Source of the DNA: Aeromicrobium marinum DSM 15272
GTDB lineage: Bacteria; Actinomycetota; Actinomycetes; Propionibacteriales; Nocardioidaceae
Length of the DNA: 64,000 nt
Assembly: GCF_000160775.2 (NCBI RefSeq)
Contig: NZ_CM001024.1
Location: 347,016 to 411,015, forward strand
Direction of reading: 5' to 3'
Position numbers and translations under genes: made by a program. The notes beneath the pieces are model-generated. The model was not told the DNA's origin. It saw only the letters and a list, made by a program, of their open reading frames with translations, and did no database searches. Below, piece by piece: positions 63,911 through 64,000 of this stretch. How positions within the stretch are numbered: position 1 is the stretch's first letter; each line of letters starts with the position of its first letter.

Positions 63911-64000
63911 ATGGCCACTCAGGACGAGGCGCGGCAGGCGATCATCGACGAGATCGCGGACCGGGTGAAGCAGGTCGGCACCGCCGAAGCCGTGCTCCAG
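63911..64000 (+). CDS. Rightward phage gene, cut by window end
   Basis: ATG at 63911 with GAAAGGA 7 nt upstream starts MATQDEARQAIIDEIADRVK, and the frame is open to the window edge (30 codons). It is divergent from the terminase gene. A possible -10 box TAGCGT lies at 63866-63871. Too short to identify; it may be the first gene of another operon, or a moron. Confidence 0.55.
   Translation, partial: MATQDEARQAIIDEIADRVKQVGTAEAVLQ

Larger units (their letters stand above)
39105..64000 (-). mobile_element. Siphovirus prophage, left part (right end outside window)
   Basis: From about 39,105 to the window edge almost all genes read leftward in the standard order of a tailed-phage late operon, from terminase at 63.8 kb to tail fibres at 39.9 kb. 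Spacing is tight, with AGGAGG-like sites or stop/start overlaps, unlike the leaderless genes to the left. No integrase, repressor or replication gene is seen, so about half of the prophage probably lies beyond 64,000. No gene in the late operon is visibly broken, so the particle genes may be functional. Confidence 0.93.

Overview
The window is GC-rich chromosomal DNA from a filamentous-type or coryneform actinobacterium. Gene order over the first 39 kb matches two conserved actinobacterial neighbourhoods. One is clpS-DUF2017-mec-cysO-cysM / murI-phosphodiesterase-rph-rdgB (M. tuberculosis Rv1331-Rv1341 region). The other is fbiA-like / whiB2 / glycosyltransferase / DUF3499 / manB / Trm112 / sahH / mtrAB-lpqB / comF / hpf / secA / Rv3235 (M. 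tuberculosis Rv3261-Rv3235 region). No mycolate genes are seen. The overall make-up, including an LCP/teichoic-type export cluster and a Tad-like locus, suggests Nocardioidaceae or a relative; that placement is inference.

Layout of the chromosomal part. 0-2.1 kb: an MpaB-family oxygenase and a luciferase-like flavin oxidoreductase. 2.1-4.9 kb: ClpS and DUF2017, then the Mec/CysO/CysM sulfur-carrier pathway for cysteine. 4.9-5.7 kb: two small lipoproteins on the minus strand. 5.8-9.7 kb: PRPP synthetase, glutamate racemase, an Rv1339-like phosphodiesterase, RNase PH and the house-cleaning NTP pyrophosphatase. 9.9-15.6 kb: three LytR-CpsA-Psr (LCP) proteins and an ABC polysaccharide exporter, i.e. 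cell-wall glycopolymer attachment and export. 15.7-22.1 kb: TIGR03089 and a degenerate CofD/FbiA-like gene, WhiB, a very large glycosyltransferase, DUF5719 and a zincin-like protein. 22.1-36.3 kb: DUF3499, phosphomannomutase, Trm112, SAH hydrolase, MtrA-MtrB-LpqB, ComF, ribosome hibernation factor, a NarL-type regulator, a YcaQ-like protein, SecA and an Rv3235-family protein. 36.3-39.1 kb: a LysM protein, an excisionase-type HTH, a SAF-domain protein and the 5' part of a CpaE/TadZ-like ATPase.

From about 39.1 kb to the right edge lies a prophage of a siphovirus, cut by the window end. It interrupts the CpaE/TadZ-like gene. Almost all of its visible genes read leftward as one late operon, from right to left: large terminase, portal, MuF-like head protein, protease with nested scaffold, decoration protein, major capsid, head-tail connectors, tail terminator, tail tube, two tail chaperones joined by a -1 slippery site (CCCTTTC), tape measure, distal tail and minor tail proteins, an S74-chaperone fibre, lysis genes (amidase, r1t-type holin, small membrane proteins), an SGNH-hydrolase tail protein and a glycine-rich repeat fibre. 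Integrase, repressor and replication genes are not in the window and should lie to the right of 64,000. Three short rightward genes (a lipoprotein, a CxxH/CxxC zinc-binding protein, and a partial gene at the edge) sit in gaps of this leftward operon with their own start signals, as morons do.

A recurrent feature of the chromosome is a -10 hexamer (TANNNT or close) placed 6-8 nt before the start codon with no Shine-Dalgarno sequence, which indicates widespread leaderless transcripts. The late phage genes instead mostly carry AGGAGG-type ribosome binding sites or stop/start overlaps.
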